Shown piece by piece: positions 63,378 through 64,000 of a DNA stretch of 64,000 nucleotides. A program made the translations under genes and the position numbers. The stretch is from IMG/VR virus record IMGVR_UViG_3300027850_000002, positions 111,416 through 175,415 of that record; one strand, given 5' to 3'. Source of the DNA: a virus. The first letter of the stretch is position 1; the number at the start of each line of letters is the position of its first letter. The notes beneath the pieces are model-generated. The model was not told the DNA's origin. It did not search any database and worked only from the letters and a program-made list of their open reading frames with translations.

Positions 63378-64000
63378 ATGAGCGACCATGCCATCCCCAC
63401 CACATACAACGGTGTCCGATTCCGCTCGCGACTCGAGGCGCGTTGGGCCGCATTCTTTGATCTCTGCAAGTGGCCGTGGTCGTACGAGCCTCTCGACCTC
63501 AAGGGTTACATTCCTGACTTCATTCTCTCGTTCAAGTCTCCACTGCTTGTCGAGGTGAAGCCCTTGATGTGGGACTCTTCGTTCGAGGAGCAAGAAGCTG
63601 TCACGGCAGCACAGAGAAAGATTGCAACTGCTGGATGGCGGAAGGAATCGATCATCGTGGGTGCCCGCGTCATCCAAGGGCCTGTTCTAGACAACAAGCT
63701 CGGCGTATGCAGTGATCGACACGTCCATTATGACGCTTTCGATACGCCAGTCTCTGCTGAGTTTATATGGGACGACGCGTTTTACTATTGTTGTTCGAAC
63801 TGTAAGCAGGCCACATTCGGAAATACAACACAGTCATGGCGTTGTCGTACGTCCGATTGTTACGACGGAGACCGCTATCTGACGGATGGATGGGATGCCG
63901 CTGCGATGTTTAACGAGGCGGGCAACAAGGTACAGTGGAAGGCGCCTCAGTCATCAATAGTTAAGACGCGAGGCAAGGTACGTACCAAACCACGCGCCAG
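63378..64000 (+). CDS. PD-(D/E)XK nuclease with zinc ribbon (partial, runs off the window)
   Basis: Open to the last base, 207 residues visible. VRFRSRLEARWAAFFD (Glu20), YIPDFIL (Asp47) and LLVEVKPLM (Glu59, Lys61) form the catalytic core of the PD-(D/E)XK fold. CCSNCKQATFG and WRCRTSDCYD give a four-Cys zinc ribbon behind it. Proteins of this type in phages are thought to be endonucleases for host DNA breakdown or recombination. GAGG precedes the ATG. Confidence 0.7.
   Translation, partial: MSDHAIPTTYNGVRFRSRLEARWAAFFDLCKWPWSYEPLDLKGYIPDFILSFKSPLLVEVKPLMWDSSFEEQEAVTAAQRKIATAGWRKESIIVGARVIQGPVLDNKLGVCSDRHVHYDAFDTPVSAEFIWDDAFYYCCSNCKQATFGNTTQSWRCRTSDCYDGDRYLTDGWDAAAMFNEAGNKVQWKAPQSSIVKTRGKVRTKPRA

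Overview
The window is part of the genome of a large tailed bacteriophage with a contractile (myovirus) tail. The evidence is a tail sheath gene, a spike gene with an OB-fold start and a beta-helix-like stretch, a probable tail tube, two groups of tail-fibre-like genes, holin/endolysin candidates, a Dam methylase, and dense packing with ATGA/GTGA/TGATG overlaps between neighbours. Base composition is fairly GC-rich by eye and GTG starts are frequent. No tRNA, rRNA, CRISPR array or insertion sequence was seen. The host cannot be named from sequence. Two lipoprotein-like proteins near lysis or secretion genes hint at a host with an outer membrane, but this is inference.

Layout. 1-16.9 kb (+): neck and connector genes, sheath (2763-5156), glycine-rich small proteins, probable tube (6229-6999), membrane proteins, baseplate spike (7868-9274), a large structural protein (9432-11177), then a lysis block (holin 11484, lipoprotein 12002, papain-like protein 12406, endolysin 13149) and a set of putative virion proteins that share a short motif. 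16.9-27.1 kb (-): a metabolism and DNA block with winged-helix protein, HerA-like ATPase, 5'(3')-deoxyribonucleotidase, Dam methylase, many small unknowns, a basic membrane protein, a CheY-like receiver and a methyltransferase. 27.1-34 kb: mixed, with a possible ATP-grasp protein (+), a C39-like peptidase plus lipoprotein (-), an excisionase-type HTH (+), and a minus-strand cluster of SLOG/YpsA, macro-like, two RyR-domain proteins, a GIY-YIG endonuclease and dCMP deaminase. 34-43.5 kb (-): one long run headed by a 2H-phosphoesterase/kinase-like fusion and containing three paralogous tail proteins, one of which carries a kelch beta-propeller. 43.6-44.6 kb (+): a coiled-coil membrane protein and a lytic transglycosylase. 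44.7-54.6 kb (-): a tightly packed array of small genes, about fifteen of which share one unusual Cys/His arrangement. 55.0-63.0 kb (+): a Myb-like protein and a second tail-fibre module. The window ends inside a PD-(D/E)XK nuclease gene.

Control. A sharp motif, CCTATAATT or CCTATCATT, recurs directly in front of genes that lack a ribosome binding site, with only 3-11 bases between the -10-like hexamer and the start codon. This implies leaderless transcripts from phage-specific promoters. A second layout is seen in the 24-27 kb minus-strand block, where four genes share a small RNA hairpin placed immediately 5' of the Shine-Dalgarno sequence.

The strongest candidates for undescribed biology are the Cys-knuckle array, the 2H/kinase fusion, the SLOG-macro-RyR cluster, the leaderless promoter family and the covarying leader hairpins.
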